Shown here piece after piece: positions 13,536-25,208 of a stretch of DNA of 64,000 nt (position 1 is its first letter; each line of letters starts with the position of its first letter). The notes under the pieces are model-generated. The model worked only from the letters and a program-made list of their open reading frames with translations. It was not told where the DNA came from and did no database searches. The position numbers were made by a program, and so were the translations under genes. The stretch is from Escarpia spicata. Taxonomy: Eukaryota; Annelida; Polychaeta; Sabellida; Siboglinidae. The stretch spans positions 42,346,074 through 42,410,073 of the forward strand of contig OZ023205.1 of NCBI GenBank assembly GCA_963995525.1, read 5' to 3'.

Positions 13536-13668
13536 TATACAGATGAGTGAAAATATAGAATGAACGAACTTGCCCAATGATCAAAATGACAGCAAGAGCA
13601 TTTGATCCCGGAATCTTTTGAGCGAAAGTCCAGTGTTTTAACTGCTGAGCCACTGTGCCACACTTAGC
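13536..13668 (-). repeat. tRNA-derived SINE
   Basis: On the minus strand a tRNA-like head reads CACAGTGGCTCAGCAGTTAA (box A) and, about 40 nt on, CCGGGATCAAATGC (box B-like), followed by a short unrelated body. This is the usual order of a tRNA-headed SINE. The minus-strand frame that crosses it is not coding. Confidence 0.6.
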
Positions 13669-14514
13669 GATTCTTGTGAAACTACTGGTATTAAAAAACA
13701 TTATTGTTGATATGTAAATGCATATGTCTATATGTTTTGCTGACACAATTTTTTTATATTTCAGATTAAGATTGGACACACTGTTGTGGAAAGGGTAACA
13801 TGGATACAACTTCACCATACAAGGTTTCTTGCAGGCAGTTTGTCAACAAATCATCCTTATGATAACCATATGTGCCATCAGCCATTTTGAAAGCCTCCAT
13901 CATACACATTGGCCCACTAACAAATGCCACCATTGTTTACTCAAAGGACTGATTAGACCCAGCCATTGACCAGAGGTTAATAACTTCTTTGAACAAAGAC
14001 ACTGTTCGTAGTTGCCACCACACTTTCACCTTGGGTAACCAAATAATTTTGCGTAAAGCACAGTGGTGAACTAGTGATATACACTATTGCTGGCAGTTAG
14101 TTGGCTCATTAAAGTTGTATAAATTATGTTCACAGCCAACTTTGAAACAAGTTGACGACTGGGTAAACAAGTTTGAGATGTGTCTTCAAATGAGGCCAAA
14201 GGAGTTCAGCTCAGAGAATAGGGAGAACTGAATAGACCTAGCATTTTGAGGTTAATTAACCATTCAGTAATTTGGGACAATTATAAAGTCAAAAGCATTC
14301 ATTCTCAAATAAATATAATTTACAAATTAAATATACAAAGCATATTTGTGAAACAAGTTTGAAAGGAGAAACACTGAAGTAAAACTACTTATTACATTTG
14401 AAATACATGGTTAAATTCTTGTCAAACTTCAAAATTTCAGCTAAGCTCGAACGTTCAGCTGAGTGAACTGGAGCAATGTGGGGTGGGGTGAGGGAACATG
14501 TCCAAGGTTCGGAA

Positions 14515-14592
14515 AGGGCAGCAAGATACGCGAACTCGGAATCACTCAATTGAGAGTGTGAAGCTCTAAACACTAGGCTGCAGCACCCCACT
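14515..14592 (-). repeat. possible tRNA-headed SINE fragment
   Basis: Minus-strand sequence starts GGGGTGCTGCAGCCTAGTG and continues TTAGAGCTTCACACTC, with a weak box B (CCGAGTTCGCG) at the right spacing. Arms do not pair well. Low-certainty SINE head. Confidence 0.35.
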
Positions 14593-15665
14593 CTGCCTGG
14601 TCAGACGGTGACATTAGTCATTTGAACACTGTTGTTTATAATATTACTCTATAATTTGTTATCTAAACATAGCTGATACATGTAAACATGTGTATTATCA
14701 AATATATTATATGTTTTATAATAATTTTATTCCTTCTACAAAATCATAGCAATTTCAAGTGAAACCAACTTTAATTTTTATAGTGCTTGTACGTTAATGG
14801 AAAATTGCATTTAACTTTTGACATCTCTTCCCTCTTTAACATATTATATTGGACGATTTTGAATAATGTAATTGCCCTTTTGTTATTATTGCCCTACGTT
14901 TCATTAATACGCGAAGGGGCCCGACATCTACTTGACTGTTTTGACACTTCTAGTAATCTGGAGCGTAGCCTTAGTAGGGAGGTCGGTGAAAATGCAATAA
15001 TTAATCAGAATTGGCAAAATGATACACCATTGGAAAGGTCTATTTAAGAGATAGACAGCCATACCAGTTTTAACTCTGTGATAAAAAATTAACTAAGACT
15101 TGATATTTTATGTATTTCCTTTAAATATCATTTATAAAAGGAATTTTACATAAAATTATGTTAATTAACTAAGCAACTAACCTTTCGGAAAAGCTTACAA
15201 AAGTATCTCCAGGTCCCCCACTTTCAAATCGTCATCCAGCATACGTGTACACAATACATCTGGCTCATTGTCATACACCACACTGAACTAGCTTGGAAAG
15301 CCTGCTACCCATAGGTTGGAGGTTATGCTTTAATGGTTTCCATTATGTGGATATCAACAAAATCTAACATGTTTTAGAAGTGGCAGGTATACCAGCAAAA
15401 TCATGTGGACGTTAATGAGTACGTGCATGTCAGGTATGCAAAGTTAGTAAAGTGTGTGTGAGAGTATAAGCATAGCCAACTATTGCATGCATTGATGTAA
15501 ACATTCTGCTTTGGCCTTGCACCATATAATTATGTAAACATATGTAGGTTTGTGTGTGTGTCCACATGTTTGCGTGTGTGTGAACTTAGTAAAGTGAGAA
15601 GGATTGGCAACTACTGCAAGCAACAATAATAAGCATTCCATTGCACAGCATGCATGTACAACATT
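14593..15665. other. intergenic, no gene seen
   Basis: AT-rich sequence with no recognisable product in any frame. Confidence 0.5.
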
Positions 15666-15743
15666 ATATATATATATATATATACACACATATATATATA
15701 CATATATATATATATGTATATACATATGTATATATATATATAT
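15666..15743. repeat. TA microsatellite
   Basis: Alternating TA runs with CACA and CATA interruptions, adjoining the palindrome to the right. Confidence 0.9.
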
Positions 15744-15829
15744 ACATTACATCAGATAATTCAAAGTTGCATAGCAATATATATATATATTAATATTGCT
15801 ATGCAACTTTGAATTATCTGATGTAATGT
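15744..15829. repeat. perfect 37-bp inverted repeat (foldback)
   Basis: Arms 15,744-15,780 and 15,793-15,829 are perfect reverse complements (ACATTACATCAGATAATTC against its mirror) around a 12-nt AT spacer. The right arm is continuous with the decayed coding sequence at 15,830-16,242; the left arm looks like an inverted copy of it. Confidence 0.95.
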
Positions 15830-16242
15830 CGTATCTACAAAGATCCATTTGCAGAGAACAGCGATGGCTGGAAGTAGGATATGAAGAATCACTTCCACAT
15901 CTGCATCTACATCAGAAAGTGTTGTCAGCATTTCAAACACCTTGTCCTTCTTGATGCAAGTAGCGTCTTCAATGATAGGCGTACTCGTCCCACTCATTAC
16001 CTCATTGATGTTTCTGCATGACTTCTGGCAGAATGACACGAGTTGCTGGTAGTGAGTGTTTATGTCCAAGATGTGAACACTCTTGTCTTCGATCATGCAT
16101 CAGAAGGGGACAGATGATCAGCTTCCTGATGAGTCCAAGTGCTTTACATCCAGTGAGAAACTGTAGCGTTTCTAAGTCGTTTAGAACGGATTTCAACAAC
16201 CTGTTTGACGCACCTTGTTTATTAATAAAGCACCGCATTTAA
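15830..16242 (-). pseudogene. decayed protein-coding retro-copy, family not named
   Basis: Two minus-strand frames together look like one protein. The upstream part contains LxxFLTGCKALGLIRKLI with a preceding helix (about 16,110-16,240). The downstream part contains EDKSVHILDINxHYQQLVSF and a hydrophobic C-terminal half (about 15,830-16,095). A frameshift near 16,090 separates them. The pattern resembles uncharacterised, probably element-associated proteins of marine invertebrates, remembered only as a family style and not checked. The downstream frame runs into the palindrome, so its natural end is lost. Confidence 0.4.
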
Positions 16243-17880
16243 TTGCTTAGAAAGAATGTCCTTGCAGCATTCGAAAATAAAATGTTGAAAAAGCATGCAT
16301 ACCCATCAGCGCTGAAACAAAATGTTGCACCGTACCACCACCAGGAAATGTTAAATCATGTTATATATTCATATACAAATAGTTATAGGAAGATACAGTA
16401 AAAAACAACCCCAAAAAGCACCACCAAGCCAATGTTTATACATGCAGTTAGTTACAGCAAGTGTAATTAGAAGTACATCAGATGTCTGATTTATGGAGCG
16501 GGTTGTCATTCATTTGTTGTTATTAATTGTCATACATTTTTGTATGATTACAACATGAAAATAAACTTTAAATATTCATATAACATCCGCAATTTAATAT
16601 GTGATAGCATGTCTGTGCTTATGTAAACACGAATAACAAATGCATGGCTAAAACACAACTTCAGAATAAAAGATTGCAATAAATTGAATAATATGTACGC
16701 CGGGTATGTGAGCGATAATAGAAGAAATTCGTTGCCGGACATGGGGTACTTCTACGTTCGAGCTTGGGGCAAAAATGGGCAAAGGTGTATCTCTGCCAAA
16801 TTTGCATTAATATTACGTTTATACATTACTAAATAGCGTACATGTAGTTTGCCAGAGTGTCCGCAAGTTGTTCACACCTTAGATCCTCTCTAAATATGGT
16901 CAATGTTCACCATATCATATTTTTCTTAATTTTATTTCAATTCATACAAGAAACACGCCCAAAGAAAGAGTATCATTTTGCGATTTTAACCATACCGCCA
17001 AACATAACATGGCGGGTAATAACGCGAACACATGATTTTATGAAAATACCACCCTTCCGCGAAATTAAATATGGCTGCGCCCGCAACGAAATGAAATTTC
17101 TGCGGGTGTCGTTGTTTCATCACGAGTATCTCTATGAAGCATTACGAGTTCACAAAAGCAGGTATTTTTATCACAAAGAAGACATATTTATGTTTCTTTT
17201 GATATAAAATATATGATCAGTCTTTATAAATCAAGGGACTTACAATTTTTTAAACATAGGTGATTTAACATTGCGTCCCAATGGGTGGCTCTGGTTGTGA
17301 ACTACTCGAGGCTATATTTGGCGGAGATAAATCGTAGAAATTGGTGGTGTAAAAAAGTGGATAAACATGTGGAATTACTGATTGATAAGTATTATTTTTG
17401 CCTTAATATCATTCATAAAGTTGCAATAAACATATATTGAGTAGCAGTTGTGCTTATAGTTAGTTAAAGTATTTTAGGACACCTTAGTATAGTGAGTGAT
17501 AATAGGGTAACTCACTTAGGCGGCTTAGCCTTCGATAAGTTGTAAACAAGATTTAACAAACCTGATTATGTGGTAGAATATATAGGAGATAAAGTAACAA
17601 CCATCAAACTACTTACATAAGATAATATCTGTGTAAGCCAGTACTTGCTATATATTTTGGTTAGGTAGCATTGTTGTTAAAATTAAGCAAGGGCGATAGT
17701 CGGGCGGCGTAACCTAAATAAATAAAGCAGCCTAACATAACGTAATTGATTGTATTTAAATTAGGTCACTACCGGTGATGTTAGCGTTCGTGTTAGGATA
17801 AATAGTCGGCTGTGTAATTGAAATTTGTAACCTAAAGTGTGCTGTAGTACACAAGAAACAGTCTTTATAAAGACTAAGTT
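16243..17880. other. intergenic and possible CR1 5' UTR
   Basis: AT-rich to about 17,300. The part from about 17,300 to 17,912 may contain the 5' UTR of the CR1 element, but no boundary could be identified. The 116-codon frame at 16,857-17,207 has no recognisable domain. Confidence 0.4.
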
Positions 17881-17912
17881 AGTTAAGTTATTAAATAAAT
17901 TCTGATCGGGAT

Positions 17913-19135
17913 ATGGCGCCTTGCAAGCGGCAAGTCAAGGCAAAGCGACACTTGGTGTGCGATCACTGCCACAGCTGGGTAGATTTTGCATTGTCCGGGT
18001 GTGGAAAGTCATGGGCAGAAACCATGGAGGAAGGATTCACCTTTCAGTGCATTGGATGTTGGAAGGTGGAGTGTTTGCAGAAGGAGATAGTTAGGTTGAC
18101 AGATATTGTGAAGGGAATGGAGATGGGAATTAGCAAGGAGGCAGGTCGAATGGAGAGAGACGACAGGGAGAGAGGTGAGGATACTGCAAGACTGAAGGAG
18201 AATAGCAGTGGCAAGAAAACTGAGGAAAGGAGATTGAGAGGAGGGAAGGTGATTGGAGGGGAAGAAATTGGAAAATCGACAACAGAAAACGTGACAAGCG
18301 TGAAGGTGACAGGGAAGAAAGTGACTGTAGAGAAGGAGGGAGGGAAGATGGAACGGGAGAGGAGAGAGGAAAATGAGATGGGACGAAAGAAGAAGGGACG
18401 AAAGGAAGTGAGAGCAAATGTGATAGAAGAGAAGTCGATAAAAGGGACGCTGACAGGAGGAAAGGTGACAAGAGAAAAAGCGACAGGAAAGAATGGATCG
18501 GAAGAGAATGTGACAGGAGAGAAGACGGCAGGGGGGAAAGACAACAACCAGACAGATGCAAACCGAAGAAGGAGCTATTCTAAGGCAGTGATTGAGGGGG
18601 CAATGAGGAAAGAGAGGGTGTTTATGGGTGACTCCATGATGAGAAAGACGGACAAGACACTGAGCGAGGGGAAGGACATCGTTGTTTGTTTACCAGGGGC
18701 TAGGATTGAACATGTAACTGACAGGGTAGAGAAGGTATTGGGACATGGCAAGGGGGGTCTATACTGGTACATGTAGGAACAAATAATGCAGACAGGAAGG
18801 GAACAACTGCGATAGTACAGAAGTATAGACAGTTAGTGTGGAAGCTAAAGAAGACGAGAGTCGAACAGGTTATTTTGTCAGGAATTTTGCCAGTAATGGG
18901 AGGAAGGGGGGCAACGTATAGAAACTGCAAGAGGATGGCGATCAATGCACTAGCTGAGCAGATGTGTGAAGAAGAGGGGGTGGGATTCACACATTCATTT
19001 ATGGGGATACTTTGTTGGGAGGGAAGATACGTACATGGGAGATGGCCTCCATCTTAGTGGAAAGGGGGCAGCAGTTTTCTCAGAGAATCTGCTGCAATCT
19101 GTTGACAGTGGGACAGGTTGCATCTATTTAAACTA
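17913..19135 (+). pseudogene. CR1 copy 1 ORF1: zinc-finger plus SGNH esterase, frameshifted
   Basis: CR1-type ORF1. It begins with a PHD-like Cys/His finger (CDHC, GCGKSW, CIGC within residues about 14-50). A 170-residue Lys/Glu/Gly/Thr-rich low-complexity stretch follows (repeated KVTG and EKxTG words). An esterase-like domain closes it, starting at MGDSMMRKTD (block GDS) with GARIEHVTD. The frame closes at 18,776. The GTNN block continues in another frame (about 18,778-18,990), and the C-terminal DGLHLSGKG block continues in a third, ending at the TAG near 19,133. Two single-base frameshifts therefore break it. The esterase is thought to aid the ORF1 RNP or membrane interactions in CR1/L2 elements (family knowledge). 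Confidence 0.8.
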
Positions 19136-21855
19136 GATTCGCAGGGGGGACTCACAGAAAAGCCTGAAAATGGAGGCATAGATAAAGACAGCACAAATAA
19201 ATCAACAAATAACAGTCTGGAAAACTCTTCTGAACCTGGATATAAATGTGTTTGTTTAAATGCAAGGAATATAGTAAACAAAAGAAATGAACTAAACATT
19301 ATGGTAGAAGATATTGACCCTCATATAATAGGTATAACCGAATCCTGGACCGCCACCGATATATCAGATGCTGAATTGGGACTGACAGGATATGTAATGT
19401 TTAGAAAAGATAGAATAGGAAGAAAGGGAGGTGGAGTTATTTTATATATTAAAGAATCTATTCAGGCTTATGAAATAAAATTAGAAAGAGAAGCAGATTG
19501 CGAAGAAGCTGTTTGGTGTATCATAGTTACAGGAAACTCAACGTTAACAGTTGGGTTAGTTTATCGAAGTCCAAACATAAGCATAGAAGAGAATGAAAAA
19601 ATACAAAACGCTATAAGGGAAGTAAGCAAACGGGACTGTATTATTATGGGGGATTTTAACCATGGGCATATACAATGGAAATCTCTACAGAGTATGGGGA
19701 GAGAGGACCACAAGTTTGTAGTTTTAGTTCAAGATACATTCCTTTCTCAACATGTGCTAGAACCAACCAGGGGTGAGAATGTGTTAGACATAGTTTTGTC
19801 CTCACAGAATGAATTAGTTGACAATGTCAAGATATGTGAGCCACTGGGGAGTAGCGATCACAACCAGATATATTTTACCATCAAAGTAAAATCAGAAAGG
19901 AATAGCAAAAAGCAGTATAGGAGAAATTTCCACAAAGGAAGGTATAAGGACATGAGGAAATATTTAGCAAAGATAGACTGGAATAAGACACTGAAAAATA
20001 AGACGGCAACAGAATGCTGGAATATATTAAAGAGTGAAATTAAGTGCATAATCGATAAATTTGTACCCTTCAAAAAACAAGGAAAACGGTCCAAAAAGAA
20101 ACACTTATCGAAAGAAGAAATTAGAAAAATAAAGTATAAACAAATGATGTGGAAGTCATATAGATGTACTGGAAATGATGAAGACTACAACAATTATAAA
20201 GAAGCACTTAACCAAGCTACAGCTGAAATTATAAATTCAAAGAGAAGCTATGAACAACAATTAGCTAGTAATATAAAACATGACAGCAAGAGTTTTTATG
20301 CGTATGTTCGAAGCAAACAGAAAGTTCAAGATAAGGTCGGTCCTCTAGAAGATAGTGCTGGAAATATAATATCAGAGGGATTCATAATGGCAGAAGACCT
20401 GAATGAGTACTTTAGTTCAGTGTTTACCAGGGAAGATATTAGTTCACTGCCAATACCAGAGGCTAAGTTCAAGGGGGCAGATTCAGACTATTTAGGACAA
20501 TTAATTGTAACCCCGGAAATGGTAGCTAAGAAAATAAGGGCTATGAAGGATAATAAATCACCTGGAGTGGATGGTATTCCACCCAAACTACTATTGGAAA
20601 TTGTAGAACAAATTAGCATACCACTTGCAACAGTTTTCAACTTGTCATTAGAAGAGGGAGTGGTTCCTTTAGAATGGAAAGAAGCAAACATTATACCGTT
20701 ATTCAAAAAAAGTTCGAGAAACAAGTCAGATAACTATAGACCAGTGAGTTTAACATCAGTGATTTGTAAATTATTAGAAAGACTAAATAAAGATCACATG
20801 GTGGATTTTCTTGTTAAACAAAACTTGATAAACCCATCTCAACGTGTTTTTTTTAAAGTGAGGTCATGCTTAACAAATATGTTATGTTTTTTGGAAAACA
20901 TCACTAAGTGGGTAGATGAGGGATCACCAGTAGATATCGTCTACTTAGATTTTCAAAAAGCTTTTGACAAAGTACCACATCAAAGATTACTACTTAAACT
21001 AAAGGCCCATGGCATAGGAAATGGTATAATAAACTGGATAGAACAATGGCTGATTGACAGAAGACAACGTGTAGTAGTTGATGGGGAGGCTTCAAACTGG
21101 AAATCGGTATTGAGTGGGGTACCACAGGGATCAGTATTAGTTCCTATATTATTCTTAATATACATCAACGATTTGGATGATGAAATAACAAGCAAGGTGT
21201 TGAAATTTGCGGATGATACAAAAGTGTTTAGAAGGATTAAAAGTGATGGAGACAGACAGCATTTACAAGATGATCTTGACAGGTTGATCAAATGGTCTAA
21301 AAAGTGGCAAATGATGTTCAATTTTGGGAAATGTAAATGCCTCCACATAGGACATGGGAACGAAGAAGTAGAATATACAATGGGGGGTACTGTCCTAAGT
21401 ACTACTGCAAAAGAAAAGGACTTAGGGTTAACCGTTAGTGCTGATATGAAGATTTCAGAGCAGTGCAGAATTGCAGCTTCAAAGGGAAATCAAATCCTTG
21501 GATTAATTAGGCGAAACATAACGTATAAGGAAAAAGAGCTAATAATACCGCTATACAAAACAATAGTTAGGCCTCATTTAGAATATTGTATTCAAGCGTG
21601 GAGGCCATATCGCAGGAAGGACATAGATATGCTAGAAAGAGTGCAGAGGAGAGCAACTAAAATGATACCAAATCTGAGGGATCTTAATTACGAAATACGC
21701 CTAAAAAATGCGGTTTAACAACACTAGAGACCAGGAGATTGAGAGGAGATCAGATAGAAGTGTTTAAAATATTGAAGGGTTATGAAAATATTGATAGAAA
21801 TATGTTTTTCTCAGTTAAGAAAGATAGAAGGACTAGAGGACATGATCTTGCATTA
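19118..21855 (+). pseudogene. CR1 copy 1 ORF2: endonuclease-reverse transcriptase, frameshifted
   Basis: ORF2 polyprotein. An APE-type endonuclease occupies residues about 45-260 (CLNARNIVNK, GITESW, MGDFNHG, GSSDHNQI). Reverse transcriptase occupies about 480-750 (SPGVDGIPPKLL, YLDFQKAFDKVPH, GVPQGSVL, and the catalytic FADD). The CR1 C-terminal region follows. The frame stops at 21,718 after RLKN because one A is missing from an A-run compared with copy 2. The remainder runs in another frame until the nested insertion at 21,855 and resumes past 24,953. The frame starts at a TTG and no good ATG lies nearby, so the true start is unclear; translation may couple to the overlapping end of ORF1. 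Inactive. Confidence 0.9.
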
Positions 21856-24800
21856 ACAAGATTTAACAAGATTGCCACCCAGAGAATTAACTCTAGGTAG
21901 CAGGTGGTCAAGGAAGCCCTTGGCTTATCGAGAGTCCGACCTTTTTATCTATGTGTATCCCGCCCGTCTGAGGTATGTGTCGATTTTATTTTAAAACATA
22001 TTCACGCTACTAGCACCCACACAGTCAGCAGGTAATCTGTTCCATTCATTTACAGTCCTTTGTGAAAATGAAAACTTTCTTATATCCAATCTACTCTGCT
22101 CCTTTGCTAATGCAAGATCATGTCCTTTAGTCCTTCTATCTTTCTTAACTGAGAAAAACATATTTCTATCAATATTTTCATAACCCTTCAATATTTTAAA
22201 CACTTCTATCTGATCTCCTCTCAATCTCCTGGTCTCTAGTGTTGTTAAACCGCATTTTTTTAGGCGTATTTCATAACTAAGATCCCTCAGATTTTGTATC
22301 ATTTTAGTTGCTCTCCTCTGCACTCTTTCTAGCATATCTATGTCCTTCCTGCGATATGGCCTCCACGCTTGAAAACAATATTCTAAATGAGGCCTAACTA
22401 TTGTTTTGTACAGCGGTATTATTAGCTCTTTTTCCTTATACGTTATGTTTCGCCTAATTAATCCAAGGATTTGATTTCCCTTTGAAGCTGCAATTCTGCA
22501 CTGCTCTGAAATCGTCATATCAGCACTAACGGTTAACCCCAAGTCATTTTCTTTTACAGTAGTACTTAATACAGTACCCCCCATTGTATATTCTACCTCT
22601 TCGTTCCCATGTCCTATGTGGAGGCATTTACACTTCCCAAAATTGAACATCATTTGCCACTTTTCAGACCATTTGATCAACCTGTCAAGATCATCTTGTA
22701 AATGCTGTCTATCTCCATCACTTTTAATCCTTCTAAACACTTTTGTATCATCCGCAAATTTCAAAACCTTGCTTGTTATTTCATCATCCAAATCATTGAT
22801 GTATATTAAGAATAATATAGGACCTAATACTGATCCCTGTGGTACCCCACTCAATACCGATTTCCAGTTTGAAGCCTCCCCATCAACTACTACACGTTGT
22901 CTTCTGTCAATCAGCCATTGTTCTATCCAGTTTATTATACCATTTCCTATGCCATGGGCCTTTAGTTTAAGCAGTAATCTTTGATGTGGTACTTTGTCAA
23001 AAGCTTTTTGAAAATCTAAGTAGACGATATCTACTGGTGATTCCTCATCTACCCACTTAGTGATGTCTTCAAAAAAACATAACATATTTGTTAAGCATGA
23101 CCTCGCTTTAAAAAAACCATGTTGAGATGGGTTCATCAAGTTTTGTTTAACAAGAAAATCCACCATGTGATCTTTAATTAATCTTTCTAATAATTTACAA
23201 ATCACTGATGTTAAACTCACTGGTCTATAGTTCTCTGACTTGTTTCTCGAACCTTTTTTGAATAACGGTATAATGTTTGCTTCTTTCCATTCTAAAGGAA
23301 CCACTCCCTCTTCTAATGACAAGTTGAAAACTGTTGCAAGTGGTATGCTAATTTGTTCTACAATTTCTAATAGTAGTTTGGGTGGAATACCATCCACTCC
23401 AGGTGATTTATTATCCTTCATAGCCCTTATTTTCTTAGCTACCATTTCCGGGGTTACAATTAATTGTCCTAAATAGTCTGAATCTGCCCCCTTGAACTTA
23501 GCCTCTGGTATTGGCAGTGAACTAATATCTTCCCTGGTAAACACTGAACTAAAGTACTCATTCAGGTCTTCTGCCATTATGAATCCCTCTGATATTGTAT
23601 TTCCAGCACTATCTTCTAGAGGACCGACCTTATCTTGAACTTTCTGTTTGCTTCGAACATACGCATAAAAACTCTTGCTGTCATGTTTTATATTACTAGC
23701 TAATTGTTGTTCATAGCTTCTCTTTGAATTTCTAATTTCAGCTGTAGCTTGGTTAAGTGCTTCTTTATAATTGTTGTAGTCTTCATCATTTCCAGTACAT
23801 CTATATGACTTCCACATCATTTGTTTGTACTTAATTTTTCTAATGGCTTCTTTCGATAAGTGTTTCTTTTTGGACCGTTTTCCTTGTTTTTTGAAGGGTA
23901 CAAATTTATTGATTATGCACTTAATTTCACTCTTTAATATATTCCAGCATTCTGTTGCCGTCTTATTTTTCAGTGTCTTATTCCAGTCTATCTTTGCTAA
24001 ATATTTCCTCATGTCCTTATACCTTCCTTTGTGGAAATTTCTCCTATACTGCTTTTTGCTATTCCTTTCTGATTTTACTTTGATGGTAAAATGTATCTGG
24101 TTGTGATCGCTACTCCCCAGTGGCTCACATATCTTGACATTGTCAACTAATTCATTCTGTGAGGACAAAACTATGTCTAACACATTCTCACCACTGGTTG
24201 GTTCTAGCACATGTTGAGAAAGGAATGTATCTTGAACTAAAACTAAAAACTTGTGGTCCTCTCTCCCCGTACTCTGTAGAGATTTCCATTGTATATGCCC
24301 ATGGTTAAAATCCCCCATAATAATACAGTCCCGTTTGCTTACTTCCCTTATAGCGTTTTGTATTTTTTCATTCTCTTCTATGCTTATGTTTGGACTTCGA
24401 TAAACTAACCCAACTGTTAACGTTGAGTTTCCTGTAACTATGTTACACCAAACAGCTTCTTCGCAATCTGCTTCTCTTTCTAATTTTATTTCATAAGCCT
24501 GAATAGATTCTTTAATATATAAAATAACTCCACCTCCCTTTCTTCCTATTCTATCTTTTCTAAACATTACATATCCTGTCAGTCCCAATTCAGCATCTGA
24601 TATATCGGTGGTGGTCCAGGATTCGGTTATACCTATTATATGAGGGTCAATATCTTCTACCATAATGTTTAGTTCATTTCTTTTGTTTACTATACTCCTT
24701 GCATTTAAACAAACACATTTATATCCAGCTTCAGAAGAGTTTTCCAGACTGTTATTTGTTGATTTATTTGTGCTGTCTTTATCTATGCCTCCATTTTCAG

Positions 24801-24948
24801 GCTTTTCTGTGAGTCCCCCCTGCAAATCTAGTTTAAATAGATGCAACCTGTCCCACTGTGAACAGATTGCAGCAGATTCTCTGAAAAAACTGCTGCCCCC
24901 TTTCCACTAAGATGGAGGCCATCTCTCATGTACATATCTTACCTCCCA
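21856..24948 (-). mobile_element. CR1 LINE copy 2, nested inside copy 1 (antisense)
   Basis: Minus-strand CR1 of 3,093 bp. Its 3' end (lower coordinate) has the double CTTGTTAAAT terminal motif. Its 5' end is truncated within the ORF1 esterase C-terminus, just before DGLHLSGKG. It is flanked by ATTA on both sides and splits copy 1, so it is the younger insertion. It is highly similar to copy 1 throughout. Confidence 0.93.
21991..24846 (-). CDS. CR1 copy 2 ORF2 (endonuclease-RT), nearly intact
   Basis: A 951-residue open frame with every landmark of CR1 ORF2: APE endonuclease (CLNARSIVNK, ITESW, MGDFNHG, SSDHNQI), reverse transcriptase (SPGVDGIPPKLL, YLDFQKAFDKVPHQ, GVPQGSVLGPILF, FADD) and the C-terminal domain ending EWNRLPADC. 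The last dozen or so codons are lost: a change in a T/A run near 21,990 makes a stop after SSVNMF where copy 1 reads on to its TAG. The first codon of the frame is a TTG, so the true start is uncertain. ORF1 is missing except for its last part, so any mobility would need ORF1 in trans. Other CR1 copies can be aligned to it. Confidence 0.9.
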   Translation of the reverse strand: MHLFKLDLQGGLTEKPENGGIDKDSTNKSTNNSLENSSEAGYKCVCLNARSIVNKRNELNIMVEDIDPHIIGITESWTTTDISDAELGLTGYVMFRKDRIGRKGGGVILYIKESIQAYEIKLEREADCEEAVWCNIVTGNSTLTVGLVYRSPNISIEENEKIQNAIREVSKRDCIIMGDFNHGHIQWKSLQSTGREDHKFLVLVQDTFLSQHVLEPTSGENVLDIVLSSQNELVDNVKICEPLGSSDHNQIHFTIKVKSERNSKKQYRRNFHKGRYKDMRKYLAKIDWNKTLKNKTATECWNILKSEIKCIINKFVPFKKQGKRSKKKHLSKEAIRKIKYKQMMWKSYRCTGNDEDYNNYKEALNQATAEIRNSKRSYEQQLASNIKHDSKSFYAYVRSKQKVQDKVGPLEDSAGNTISEGFIMAEDLNEYFSSVFTREDISSLPIPEAKFKGADSDYLGQLIVTPEMVAKKIRAMKDNKSPGVDGIPPKLLLEIVEQISIPLATVFNLSLEEGVVPLEWKEANIIPLFKKGSRNKSENYRPVSLTSVICKLLERLIKDHMVDFLVKQNLMNPSQHGFFKARSCLTNMLCFFEDITKWVDEESPVDIVYLDFQKAFDKVPHQRLLLKLKAHGIGNGIINWIEQWLIDRRQRVVVDGEASNWKSVLSGVPQGSVLGPILFLIYINDLDDEITSKVLKFADDTKVFRRIKSDGDRQHLQDDLDRLIKWSEKWQMMFNFGKCKCLHIGHGNEEVEYTMGGTVLSTTVKENDLGLTVSADMTISEQCRIAASKGNQILGLIRRNITYKEKELIIPLYKTIVRPHLEYCFQAWRPYRRKDIDMLERVQRRATKMIQNLRDLSYEIRLKKCGLTTLETRRLRGDQIEVFKILKGYENIDRNMFFSVKKDRRTKGHDLALAKEQSRLDIRKFSFSQRTVNEWNRLPADCVGASSVNMF

Positions 24949-24952
24949 ATTA

Positions 24953-25208
24953 GCAAAGGAGCAGAGTAGATTGGATATAAGAAAGTTTTCATTTTCACAA
25001 AGGACTGTAAATGAATGGAACAGATTACCTGCTGATTGTGTGGGTGCTAGTAGCGTGAATATGTTTAAAAATAAAATCGACACATACCTCAGACGGGCGG
25101 GATACACATAGGTAAAAGAGTCGGACTCTCGATAAGCCAAGGGCTTCCTTGTCCACCTGCTACCTAGAGTTAATTCTCTGGGTGGCAATCTTGTTAAATC
25201 TTGTTAAA
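24953..25208 (+). mobile_element. 3' tail of CR1 copy 1
   Basis: Continues copy 1 exactly where it was cut: it encodes the last ORF2 residues (FSQRTVNEWNRLPADC-like stretch, ending at a TAG near 25,108). A non-coding 3' UTR and the CTTGTTAAAT terminal repeats follow. Confidence 0.9.

Larger units (their letters stand above)
17880..25208 (+). mobile_element. CR1 LINE copy 1, interrupted by copy 2
   Basis: A plus-strand CR1 non-LTR retrotransposon occupies about 17,880-21,855 and resumes at 24,953-25,208. The intervening 21,856-24,948 is a second CR1 in the opposite orientation. The interruption falls inside the end of ORF2, and ATTA is duplicated on both sides (21,852-21,855 and 24,949-24,952). 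The 3' end finishes in the tandem CTTGTTAAAT motif shared by all three copies in this window. The 5' boundary is uncertain. Confidence 0.9.

Noticed and set aside
18044..18561. Two long Ser/Pro/Phe minus frames opposite CR1 ORF1
   Set aside because: Antisense of the Lys/Glu-rich ORF1 linker.
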